NCBI GenBank assembly: GCA_902761655.1
Contig: CACWLD010000014.1
Span: 1-33,921 of the forward strand
Direction of reading: 5' to 3'
Length of the DNA stretch: 33,921 bases
Source: an uncultured Bacteroidia bacterium
GTDB taxonomy: Bacteria > Bacteroidota > Bacteroidia > Bacteroidales > UBA932
The translations under genes were made by a program, and so were the position numbers. Each line of letters begins with the position of its first letter. Position 1 is the stretch's first letter. Of the stretch, positions 8,131-15,204 are shown in pieces. The notes under the pieces were generated by a model. It saw nothing but the letters and a program-made list of their open reading frames with translations. It was not told the origin of the DNA and did no database searches.

Positions 8131-8161
8131 CAAAGTAAATTCTTTTTTTTCAAAAATCAAA
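8131..8161 (-). promoter_or_regulatory. Promoter of the Cys leader-cysK-cysE transcript
   Basis: Reading the minus strand, a TTTG -33 element (8161-8158) is separated by exactly 19 nt from TTACTTTG (8138-8131), one mismatch from the Bacteroidota -7 consensus TAnnTTTG. A start of transcription about 5-8 nt further on would fall at roughly 8123-8126, just before the leader ATG at 8121, implying a nearly leaderless short ORF. Confidence 0.6.
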
Positions 8162-8241
8162 AACTTTTTAATCTTTTTTCATTTGTGGAAAATCTCTTAA
8201 ACTAAAGGTTTCCTTTTTCGTTTTAAAATTTATAAAAATCT

Positions 8242-8270
8242 GCCCTGCAATACCTTCCAGGGCGTTTTTT
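8242..8270 (+). terminator. Terminator-like hairpin in the ssb upstream region
   Basis: GCCCTG (8242-8247) pairs with CAGGGC (8258-8263), followed by G and six T residues (8265-8270). The second arm can instead pair with GCCC at 8271-8274, and this alternative is again followed by a T-rich run (8277-8283). It is oriented toward ssb, and no gene on this strand ends before it. It may be a leader attenuator of ssb or the end of a short untranslated RNA. Confidence 0.5.
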
Positions 8271-8318
8271 GCCCGGTTTTTTTGCTTTCCTTTGCCAAAA
8301 ACCTAACAACTTAAAACT

Positions 8319-8666
8319 ATGGAACAGATTAACAAGATTGAACTAAGGGGCAACATAGGATCTGTCAGGGTGCAGACCTATAACGGCCAAAGGGTGGCTA
8401 AGATAACAGTGGCCACCAATTATGTCTATAAGGGAGCGGGCGGGGATCCTGTAATAGAGACCACCTGGCATAACGTGTCGGCCTGGGAAGGAAGGGGAAT
8501 GCCTTCTTTTGACGATATAGCCAAGGGAGGAAAGATATACGTGATGGGCCGTCTGAGAAGCCAGCGCTACACCGATGCCGACGGTATAGAAAGGACGGCA
8601 TATGAGGTTCTTGCCAAACGAATACTCCTTATAGAAGATGTCGAGCCTTTTTCATATGAAATGTAG
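8319..8666 (+). CDS. ssb: Single-stranded DNA-binding protein (short form)
   Basis: OB-fold protein that coats single-stranded DNA in replication and repair. The 115 residues show the SSB pattern: NKIELRGNIGSVRV strand, ITVATNYV, TTWHNVSAWEG, then GGKIYVMGRLRSQRYTDADG and a final strand YEVLAKRILLIE. The chain stops just after the OB-fold with EDVEPFSYEM. There is no long disordered linker; EPF near the end resembles the protein-docking tip (DDDIPF) of standard SSBs but is not terminal. It is therefore shorter than housekeeping SSBs of about 150-180 residues and may be a second copy. Its last 11 nt overlap the start of the next lipoprotein gene (ATGAAATGTAG), suggesting translational coupling. 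Confidence 0.85.
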   Translation: MEQINKIELRGNIGSVRVQTYNGQRVAKITVATNYVYKGAGGDPVIETTWHNVSAWEGRGMPSFDDIAKGGKIYVMGRLRSQRYTDADGIERTAYEVLAKRILLIEDVEPFSYEM

Positions 8667-10521
8667 CGCTGCGTTTTTCCTTGCGCTCCTGGCGCTTGTT
8701 TCCTGCGGCTCCCGCTTCAAGGCGGAGAGCCTCAGGAAGGAAGCCGTCACCGCGCAGCTGGAAATGCACAGGGATTACTCCCCGCCATTGGAAATACCAA
8801 TAGCGGCGGAGCATCGCGATACCTTGAAAGTGACCGCTCCGGACGGCAGGGAAGTGCTGATAATGAATGCGGTAAGGGATGAGGACGGAGAGATGGTGGC
8901 GAACGATGTCCTGGATGCGGCCGTGGTCTATGCCCGTTTCAGGAACGTGGCGGAGAGGGACGGAAAGGTAGACCTGAGGTTCGATGTCATAGTTCCCGGG
9001 CAGATGCTGGACAGCAAATGGCAGATACGCCTTCACCCTGTCCTGACGGTCTTGGGTGAAGACGTCCGGCTGGACTCCATAACCATAAGCGGCGCTGAGT
9101 ATCGCAAGGCGCAGCTGAGGGGCTATCAGCGCTATCAGCGTTTCGTGGATTCCATAATCACGGATTCTGCGGAGTTCGTCCGCCTGAGGGACCTGGAGAT
9201 ATTCCTGCACAGGAACATCCCGGAGCTGTACCGCTTCAAGGAGGATACTACGCTGGTCTCCGAGGAGGAGTTCGAATCGGCATTCGGGGTGACCGAGCGC
9301 CAGGCTCTGGACCATTATACGGACCGGTTCAAGATCCGCCGCAACGACCGCCGGGTGGCCAGCCTGGACAGGATGTATTCCCGTTACGTCAAGGTACCAA
9401 TCCTCAGGGATGGGATCAGGCTTGACACCGTGGTAAACTCAGCCGACGGAGATTTCATCTATTCCTATGTCCAGAGCCTGAACGTAAGGCAGGATATGTC
9501 AAGGGCGGATATAGTGCTCTCCGGGGGCGTATATCAAGAAGACGACCGCATCTATGGGATTCCGGAAACAGACCCGCTAACGTTCTATATAAGTTCCCTC
9601 AGTTCCCTGGCGGACGACAGGACCAAATACCTGACACGCGTAATAGAGAGGCGGGCGGAGGCTAATTCCATATGCTGGATAGATTTTGCCGCAGGCAGCA
9701 CTCAGGTGGACACGTCCCTGAGCAACAATGCGGGTGAAATAGGGCGCATAAAGGAAAACCTTTATGCCCTTACGGCCAGCGGAGAGTTTGAGCTGGATTC
9801 CATTATTGTAACCGCATCTTGTTCTCCTGAGGGAGCTTATGCGTACAACACCAGGTTGTCGGGGGAGCGGAGCCGTTCAATTGCGTCGTATTTTGGGGAG
9901 GAGCTGGAGGGAGTGCGCTTCATAGCCCGCAGCATCCCGGAAAACTGGGATATGCTGCGGAGCGAGGTGGCGCGCGACGACAGCCTTGGCATCGTCCAGA
10001 AAGAGACATTCGCAAGCCTTATGGAAGTAAAGGACCCTGACGACAGGGAATCGGCGCTGCAACGTCAGCCTTTCTATCGCTATTTCAGGGAAAAGCTGTA
10101 TCCAAGGCTCCGTACCGTAAGGTTCGATTTCTGTCTTCACAGGGCGGGGATGATTAAGGATACGGTGCATACTACGGAACCGGATACCCTGTATATGCGG
10201 GGAGTGAAGGCCCTCAAGGACAGGGATTACCGGACCGCCGTAACCCTTCTGAGGCCTTACAACGATTTCAACACCGCCGTGGCCTACTGTGCAATGGGGT
10301 ACAACGCTTCTGCAATGGAGGTGCTTGGCGGACTTGAACCGGGAGACAAGGTGGAGTATATGATGGCCCTGCTATGCTCAAGGAACAGCGACGACGCCCT
10401 GGCCGTACAGCATTACCTGAATGCGTGCAACCTGAACCCTGCGTTTGTACACAGGGGAAACCTGGACCCGGAAATATCTGGATTAATTGAAAAGTACCGG
10501 CTTAATGAAACCTTTTATTAG
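8656..10521 (+). CDS. OmpA-like/TPR-like lipoprotein, possibly DUF3868-type (function unknown)
   Basis: A 621-residue envelope protein. The start at 8656 gives a lipoprotein signal (MKCSAAFF...LVSC, Cys17); an alternative in-frame start at 8638 would only add six residues before it. The N-terminal half is a beta-rich domain (about 40-140) and a charged helical segment. An OmpA-like peptidoglycan-associated domain follows at about 340-430 (WIDFAAGSTQVD; then SCSPEGAYAYNTRLSGERSRS, the usual asymmetric OmpA loop). The C-terminal 110 residues look like helical TPR-type repeats (YMRGVKALKDRDYRTAVTLL, then DDALAVQHYLNACNLNP). Similar OmpA-bearing lipoproteins occur near fimbrial loci in Bacteroidota, and fimbrillin genes follow about 1 kb downstream. 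A role in anchoring surface structures is inference only. It overlaps ssb by 11 nt. Confidence 0.72.
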   Translation: MKCSAAFFLALLALVSCGSRFKAESLRKEAVTAQLEMHRDYSPPLEIPIAAEHRDTLKVTAPDGREVLIMNAVRDEDGEMVANDVLDAAVVYARFRNVAERDGKVDLRFDVIVPGQMLDSKWQIRLHPVLTVLGEDVRLDSITISGAEYRKAQLRGYQRYQRFVDSIITDSAEFVRLRDLEIFLHRNIPELYRFKEDTTLVSEEEFESAFGVTERQALDHYTDRFKIRRNDRRVASLDRMYSRYVKVPILRDGIRLDTVVNSADGDFIYSYVQSLNVRQDMSRADIVLSGGVYQEDDRIYGIPETDPLTFYISSLSSLADDRTKYLTRVIERRAEANSICWIDFAAGSTQVDTSLSNNAGEIGRIKENLYALTASGEFELDSIIVTASCSPEGAYAYNTRLSGERSRSIASYFGEELEGVRFIARSIPENWDMLRSEVARDDSLGIVQKETFASLMEVKDPDDRESALQRQPFYRYFREKLYPRLRTVRFDFCLHRAGMIKDTVHTTEPDTLYMRGVKALKDRDYRTAVTLLRPYNDFNTAVAYCAMGYNASAMEVLGGLEPGDKVEYMMALLCSRNSDDALAVQHYLNACNLNPAFVHRGNLDPEISGLIEKYRLNETFY

Positions 10522-10527
10522 CGCAAG

Positions 10528-10554
10528 GCCGCCCTAGTAATTGTGGTGGGCGGC
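10528..10554. other. Stem-loop at the convergent gene ends
   Basis: GCCGCCC (10528-10534) and GGGCGGC (10548-10554) form a perfect 7-bp GC stem with a 13-nt loop that contains most of the UroD-family gene stop codon. It lies between convergent genes but has no T-run on either strand, so it is at best a 3'-end stabiliser or a non-canonical terminator. Confidence 0.35.
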
Positions 10555-11562
10555 GTAAACGGCTGTCTGGATATTGCCGATGGGGGCTTCAGACACCGTG
10601 CAGTCTGCACCTATCATCACCTTGCCCTTGGGGCCGGTGGCGAGTATGTCCTTTACCATTGCGGCAATATGGGACTCAGGAGCTGAAAGGATCTCGGTCT
10701 GACGGTTGAAACCGCCCAGTACGGGACGCTTGAACAGCTTGACTCCGTCTTCCAGTGAGAACGGCTGGCCGTCTACAACCATAGGGGTGTTCACGATCTG
10801 TCCGGGGTAGTCCGCAAACTTGGCAAGGTCGTCATAGGTGCCTTCCCAGTCGCAGATGTGCAGGATGTTCATCTTGGTGCCGTTGTTGGCCTCTCCCATA
10901 ACCTTGAGGTCATACGGCTTGATGAAGGTGTCAAAGAAGCCGGGGATGTCGTAGAACTTTGTCTCGCCGCCCTGGGTGGGGAGGTAGAATCCTTCTACGC
11001 CAATGGCCTTGCACTCCTTGATGAGCCATACAAGGGCGTCTGAATAGCTGTCAAGCATTTTCTTGAGCTGCTGCGGATGGTTTTTAGCGCCCTCCACGAT
11101 GCCTCTGAATGTAAGTCCTTGCTGAGCCACCTGATAGGTGTTGTAGATGGTGGGAAGAACATATACGCTGCGGCCTGCTACCTGCTGGAGCCTTGTGATA
11201 ATCTCCAGTGTAGGACGGTAGAAATCTACAGGTATGGGCTCGAAACTGTCCCATCCCTCGTCGGTGTCAAGCCCGCGTACGCGCGGAACGAACTGTTCGA
11301 ACTGGACCTTGAGAATGTCCATATCCGATGCTACCAAATATTCCAACTGTGCCTGAACGGCGGCCTCGCCAACGGTCTTACCCCTTCCGAAATGGATGAA
11401 GAAGGCTGCGGGAGCGTAAGAAGGATCGAGTGTTCCTGCTACGAAACGGTCCATAACTTCTTTCTTGTTTGCAGGGATGGAAGACTTGCCTGATCCTGCG
11501 CAGGATGCCAGGGTGAGGACGCCAACTGAAATGACAATGAAATACTTAGCTAACGAGTTCAT
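10534..11562 (-). CDS. Lipoprotein of the uroporphyrinogen decarboxylase (UroD/MtaA-like) fold family
   Basis: A 342-residue protein with a lipoprotein signal (MNSLAKYF...TLASC, Cys21), so it should be attached to a membrane outside the cytoplasm. The rest has the course of the UroD/cobamide-methyltransferase TIM barrel: an N-terminal VMDRFVAGTLD segment, a middle NNGTKMNILHICDWEG (the place of the His/Cys metal-binding strand in methyltransferase members), and a C-terminal GPKGKVMIGADCTVSEAPIGNIQTAV typical of the family end. True UroD enzymes are cytoplasmic and act in haem synthesis; the lipobox and weak N-terminal half argue against that role. It is divergent from the fimbrillin operon (49-nt gap). 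Substrate and function are unknown. Confidence 0.75.
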   Translation of the reverse strand: MNSLAKYFIVISVGVLTLASCAGSGKSSIPANKKEVMDRFVAGTLDPSYAPAAFFIHFGRGKTVGEAAVQAQLEYLVASDMDILKVQFEQFVPRVRGLDTDEGWDSFEPIPVDFYRPTLEIITRLQQVAGRSVYVLPTIYNTYQVAQQGLTFRGIVEGAKNHPQQLKKMLDSYSDALVWLIKECKAIGVEGFYLPTQGGETKFYDIPGFFDTFIKPYDLKVMGEANNGTKMNILHICDWEGTYDDLAKFADYPGQIVNTPMVVDGQPFSLEDGVKLFKRPVLGGFNRQTEILSAPESHIAAMVKDILATGPKGKVMIGADCTVSEAPIGNIQTAVYAAHHNY

Positions 11563-11587
11563 AGAATTGATTTTTATCAGTGATTAA

Positions 11588-11595
11588 CAAAAATA
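11588..11595 (-). promoter_or_regulatory. -7 element (TATTTTTG) of the UroD-family lipoprotein gene
   Basis: On the minus strand TATTTTTG matches TAnnTTTG exactly and lies 25 nt before the ATG at 11562. The -33 region, which would overlap the start codon of the divergent fimbrillin gene, offers only TTTC at a gap of 18, so the call is tentative. Confidence 0.4.
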
Positions 11596-11611
11596 ATAAT
11601 AATACTTGAAC

Positions 11612-12619
11612 ATGAAAAACACAAGAATCGCTATTGTTTTGGGACTGTGTGCCTTAGCCGCATCCTGTGATAAGGCTGAGCCGTCCCAGTCCTTTGAATC
11701 GTTTAATGACAATGCACAGGCAGTGCTTGCGCTTACTGTCACTGATTCCCATTACACCAAGGCTTCCGGGGTTAACCCATTGGAAGAAAAACGCATAAAT
11801 GATGTCCAGGTGTTCATTTTCACTTCCGACGGGACACTTGACGCATACGAGTCGGCTCAGGGTACAACCCTGCAGGTGAGATGTACCTCAGGCCCGAAGA
11901 GGATGTATGTGTTCGCCAACGCCCCGTCTTTGGCTGCCTACTCCGCGGAAAGCGCTCTCAAGAGCGCAGTGACGCGCCTGTCGGACAATTACGCCGGGGC
12001 GTTTGTGATGGTGTCCGGGCTCAAGGAGGTGAACGTTTCGGCAGGAAACAACAGTATGCCTGTGGTGGTGAGCAGGGTGGCTGCCAGGGTAGAGGTTGCC
12101 AAGATAACGAATGCGATGAGTTCCGCCCAGCATCAGGGAAAGACATTCAAGGTGCTTGCGGCATACCTTACGAACGTGGCGGCGAACACCTCCTATGACC
12201 TGAGCGCCCTTCCAACTGATTATTATAACAAGATGGGCTATCATTCATCAGAGGTGGACGCACTTGTCTATGACAACTACTCCGGCGGAATCCAGCTTTC
12301 CTGGAAGCAGAGCATAAGCGATCCGCACTACCTGTACGCATACCCCAATCCTGCGTCCGATGACTCTACAAACGGAGGTTCCTGGAGCCCCAGGAGCACC
12401 AAACTGGTGATAAAGGCTTCCCTTGACGGGGTGGTGTACTATTATCCCATTGTCATAGCCACGCCTCTTGAAAGCAACAAGAGCTACAAGATTGAGGAGA
12501 TGAAGATAACGCGTCCGGGATCGCTCAGCGAAGACGTGCCGGTGAGCATAGCAGACTGCAGCTTCACCCTCACGGTCAGCGACTGGTCGCAGGAAAGCCT
12601 TGGAACCATAGAAATCTGA
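11612..12619 (+). CDS. Fimbrillin-like pilus subunit lipoprotein (FimA/Mfa1 type)
   Basis: Likely structural subunit of a type V (Bacteroidales) pilus. The ATG at 11612 is preferred to a TTG six bases upstream. Lipoprotein signal MKNTRIA...LAASC (Cys19). The mature part follows the fimbrillin plan: a first beta domain with KRINDVQVFIFTSDGTLDAYE and RMYVFANAP, a middle VVVSRVAARVEVAKI segment where related proteins pair with neighbouring subunits, and a second domain with YLYAYPNP and a final VSDWSQ strand. 335 residues, within the family range. It begins a three-gene run; the next ATG is 4 nt after its stop. As in the family, export as a lipoprotein followed by proteolytic trimming and donor-strand polymerisation is expected. 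Identification is by pattern, not by close similarity. Confidence 0.78.
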   Translation: MKNTRIAIVLGLCALAASCDKAEPSQSFESFNDNAQAVLALTVTDSHYTKASGVNPLEEKRINDVQVFIFTSDGTLDAYESAQGTTLQVRCTSGPKRMYVFANAPSLAAYSAESALKSAVTRLSDNYAGAFVMVSGLKEVNVSAGNNSMPVVVSRVAARVEVAKITNAMSSAQHQGKTFKVLAAYLTNVAANTSYDLSALPTDYYNKMGYHSSEVDALVYDNYSGGIQLSWKQSISDPHYLYAYPNPASDDSTNGGSWSPRSTKLVIKASLDGVVYYYPIVIATPLESNKSYKIEEMKITRPGSLSEDVPVSIADCSFTLTVSDWSQESLGTIEI

Positions 12620-12623
12620 CGCT

Positions 12624-13682
12624 ATGAAAAGATTAGCCTTATTGACAATATGGCTGTGTGCCCTTTTGGGCGGGTGCGATGCGCTGGATCCGGTGCGGGA
12701 GGCTCCAGGGGAGGACAGCTTCATAGAATTGAAGCTGGTCCCCCGCTGCGCTCCGCCCGAAACCCGTTCTGCGCGCGATCCGGGCCCTGATGACACTGTC
12801 TTGAACGGAGTGGTCCTGGAATTTGACGCGGCGGGCACCCTGCTGGAGATGCAGCCTTTCTCGGAGGGCTATATGCCTGTGCTTAAGGTAAGGAAGCACC
12901 AGGAATTGAACATATATGTGGTGGCCAACCCCACTGTAGATTTCCGCAGCGTTTCCACCCTTGAGGAGTTCCTGTCAATGCAGTCCCAATACAAATCCAA
13001 TTCGCAGGGCCGCCTGGAGATGCTGGGCCATTTCCAGGGATCATTCACTGCCGATGCGGAGGTGACGGTACTTATGCAGAGGATGGTTTGCAAGATACAG
13101 GTTGACAGAATGGTTTTCAGGATAGCCAGTACCCACACCAACTATACCGGGTGGTATTTTACCCGGGGATATATGGAAAAGACTCCGGCCACCTGCGGAT
13201 ATGACCTATCCCTTTCCGGAAACTTTGTAAACTCTTATTCTATGAACATTGCCATAGGGTGCAATGATTATTCCGGCACCGCAAACCATTATACGCAAGG
13301 CGAATACAAGGTTTGGGAGTACAGTTATCCCTGGTCTGTGTACTGTTATCCCAACGCTTCCGGGGACCAGTCACAAAGGAATATCCTTGCAGTGAGCTAC
13401 AGGCTTTTATACCTTGTTCCTGGTACTGACCTGGACACCGGTGAGAGCATAGTCATCCCGCGGTATACGGACGCCTGCTTCCATATAGTCCTTCCTCCGT
13501 TGAGGCAGAATACCATTTATGAGCTGGAAGAGCTGAAACTGAATGGGATAAGGAACGGCACGGTATACCTCAAGTCCGGGGAAGAGCCTTCGGAGTTAGA
13601 GGCGGAATGCATTTTCAGTATGACAGATATGACCAGCGGTGAATTCCTCGGCTTGGAAAAAGGGGAGGTGCGCTATGAATAG
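12624..13682 (+). CDS. Second fimbrillin-like lipoprotein
   Basis: A 352-residue envelope protein with lipoprotein signal (MKRLALL...LLGGC, Cys18). It shares the order of its neighbour: a DTVLNGVVLEFDAAGTLLEM strand pair, LNIYVVANP, VLMQRMVCKIQVDRM in the middle, WSVYCYPNASG and the closing NTIYELEELKLNG strand, matching fimbrillin-type tandem beta domains. A long insertion rich in Tyr, Asn and Gly (about 185-245, around NYTGWYF and CNDYSGTANHYTQGEY) is its own feature. It could be a minor or tip subunit rather than the main pilin. It lies 4 nt after the first fimbrillin and overlaps the FimB-like gene by 8 nt, so all three are expected on one message. Confidence 0.72.
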   Translation: MKRLALLTIWLCALLGGCDALDPVREAPGEDSFIELKLVPRCAPPETRSARDPGPDDTVLNGVVLEFDAAGTLLEMQPFSEGYMPVLKVRKHQELNIYVVANPTVDFRSVSTLEEFLSMQSQYKSNSQGRLEMLGHFQGSFTADAEVTVLMQRMVCKIQVDRMVFRIASTHTNYTGWYFTRGYMEKTPATCGYDLSLSGNFVNSYSMNIAIGCNDYSGTANHYTQGEYKVWEYSYPWSVYCYPNASGDQSQRNILAVSYRLLYLVPGTDLDTGESIVIPRYTDACFHIVLPPLRQNTIYELEELKLNGIRNGTVYLKSGEEPSELEAECIFSMTDMTSGEFLGLEKGEVRYE

Positions 13683-14457
13683 ATTCGGACTGACGGCGGT
13701 GCTTTTGTTCACCTTGCTTTCCTGTTCGGTGAAAGAGGACCGCAGCCTTTGCGCCTGCCGGCTTACGGTGGACCTGAGTTCCTGTACCGGGGCTGGGGAC
13801 CTGATCCGTATCAGGGTTCTCACGGCGGATGAGATCATCGAGCGGGATTTCATTCCCGGCGAGGACTCGCCTTACTATGAAATCCCGGTCAGCAAGGGCA
13901 GCTGCTCCCTGGAGGCATTCCTATGCCCCCAGGGCCTGCAGGCAGGCTCCGGGGGCATCTCCGTGGCCCCCGGGGAAAGCTGCCCTGAACTGTACGCCTT
14001 CTGCTCCTCCTTCCAGGCTGCCGGGGAAACCGCCGGCCAGAAGGTAGAGCTGCACAAACAGTTCTCCCAGATAACCCTTGTGCTGGAAGACTCTCCCTGG
14101 GACGATCCCGGATGCGTGTTCGAGGTGACGGCCCCCTCCGCAGGCATCTCCCTTCCGGAGATGGATGCGGCAGGCGGCGGATTCCGCTTCCTGGTCCCGT
14201 ATTCGGGACCTGGACAGCGGCTCTTCCGCCTGCCCCGGCAAAAGGCCGGCGACGCGGAAAGAATACTGCTGGAACTTACGGCTCCGGACGGCTACCATCA
14301 GACAATAGAACTGGGCCGTATGCTCCTGGAGGCCGGTTTCGACTGGGATGCACAAGACCTGTCGGACGCAACCCTGAGCATACGCGGAGGGGAAGTGTCC
14401 CTGGAAATTACCGGCGCGGATTGGGAAATACACAATATAAGCCCGGTTGAAATTTAG
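13675..14457 (+). CDS. FimB/Mfa2-like fimbrial anchor lipoprotein
   Basis: A 260-residue lipoprotein (MNRFGL...LLSC, Cys17). Just after the lipid Cys comes KEDRSLCACRLTVDLSSC, the signature of FimB/Mfa2-family proteins that cap and anchor the pilus at the outer membrane and limit its length. The start at 13675 is chosen because the signal begins there; the upstream in-frame TTG (13639) lies inside the preceding gene. A purine-rich AGGGGAGGTG precedes the ATG at a usable distance, a stronger ribosome-binding site than is usual for this phylum. The ATG overlaps the end of the second fimbrillin. In classic loci the anchor gene directly follows the major pilin; here it is third. Anchor role is inferred from family. 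Confidence 0.78.
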   Translation: MNRFGLTAVLLFTLLSCSVKEDRSLCACRLTVDLSSCTGAGDLIRIRVLTADEIIERDFIPGEDSPYYEIPVSKGSCSLEAFLCPQGLQAGSGGISVAPGESCPELYAFCSSFQAAGETAGQKVELHKQFSQITLVLEDSPWDDPGCVFEVTAPSAGISLPEMDAAGGGFRFLVPYSGPGQRLFRLPRQKAGDAERILLELTAPDGYHQTIELGRMLLEAGFDWDAQDLSDATLSIRGGEVSLEITGADWEIHNISPVEI

Positions 14458-14475
14458 AAATAATGCCTATCTTTA
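14446..14475 (+). promoter_or_regulatory. Possible promoter of the sirtuin-ABC transporter pair
   Basis: GTTG (14446-14449), 18 nt, then TATCTTTA (14468-14475), which has one mismatch to TAnnTTTG. It would start transcription about 20 nt before the ATG at 14500. The spacing is one short of usual, so it is weak evidence. Confidence 0.33.
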
Positions 14476-14499
14476 CTTGATTTATAACGCAATGCAGTT

Positions 14500-15204
14500 A
14501 TGGCAAGGAAAAAGATAGCAGTGCTTACGGGCGCGGGAGTCAGCGCCGAGAGCGGATTGTCTACATACAGGGACAACAACGGTTTGTGGGACAACTATGA
14601 CCCAATGGAGGTCGCTTCAATTCAGGGCTGGTACGCCAATAGGGAACTGGTCCTGAATTTCTATAATATGCAGAGGGCCAAGCTCAAGGACTGCAAGCCG
14701 AACGCCGCCCATCTGGCCATAGCTAAACTGGAGGACAACTACGACGTGACCGTAATCACCCAGAACGTGGACAACCTCCACGAGAGGGCCGGCAGCACCA
14801 AGGTCATCCACCTTCACGGAGAGGCCACCAAGGTCCGTCCTGAGAACTGTTTCAACGACAATGACGGCTACAGCGAGCGCAGCGTCATAGACGTTGGCTA
14901 TGACAAGGTCTGCCTTGGAGACCTCGCCCCCAACGGCGTCCAGCTCCGCCCGCACATCGTGTTCTTCGGGGAAGCGGTCCCCAAGATGGAAAAGGCCGTG
15001 GAAGTTGTGTCCCAGGCCGATATCATCCTCATCGTGGGAACCTCAATGCAGGTTTACCCCGCGGCCGGACTCTACAGGTACGCCTCTTATGACGCTCCAA
15101 TCTACATCATTGACCCGGCCGACGTTCCCCTCCGCGACAAGCGCATAGTTCACATCAAGGACGTGGCCACTGCAGGGATGCAGAAATTCATTGAGATGTT
15201 ATGA
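14500..15204 (+). CDS. cobB: NAD-dependent protein deacylase (sirtuin, Sir2/CobB family)
   Basis: Removes acetyl or longer acyl groups from protein lysines using NAD+; cytoplasmic. Motifs in order: VLTGAGVSAESGLSTYR (NAD binding, residues 8-24), TQNVDNLHERAG (87-98), HLHGE with catalytic His106, LRPHIVFFGE, and VGTSMQVYPAAGL. The region between HLHGE and LRPH holds only two Cys instead of the four zinc ligands, as in short zinc-free bacterial sirtuins. FYNMQR (54-59) lies where desuccinylating sirtuins carry a Tyr-x-x-Arg pair, but here Arg is four positions after Tyr, so acyl preference is uncertain. 234 residues. The stop overlaps the ABC transporter start (ATGA), implying coupled translation. 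Confidence 0.93.
   Translation: MARKKIAVLTGAGVSAESGLSTYRDNNGLWDNYDPMEVASIQGWYANRELVLNFYNMQRAKLKDCKPNAAHLAIAKLEDNYDVTVITQNVDNLHERAGSTKVIHLHGEATKVRPENCFNDNDGYSERSVIDVGYDKVCLGDLAPNGVQLRPHIVFFGEAVPKMEKAVEVVSQADIILIVGTSMQVYPAAGLYRYASYDAPIYIIDPADVPLRDKRIVHIKDVATAGMQKFIEML

Noticed and set aside
10528-10554. Intrinsic terminator between the OmpA lipoprotein and UroD-family genes
   Set aside because: The 7-bp stem is perfect but no T-run follows on either strand, so it was kept only as a stem-loop.
10534-11562. Haem-pathway hemE
   Set aside because: The protein has a lipoprotein signal and lacks a clear match to the UroD N-terminal active-site region; it is more likely a divergent family member outside the cytoplasm.
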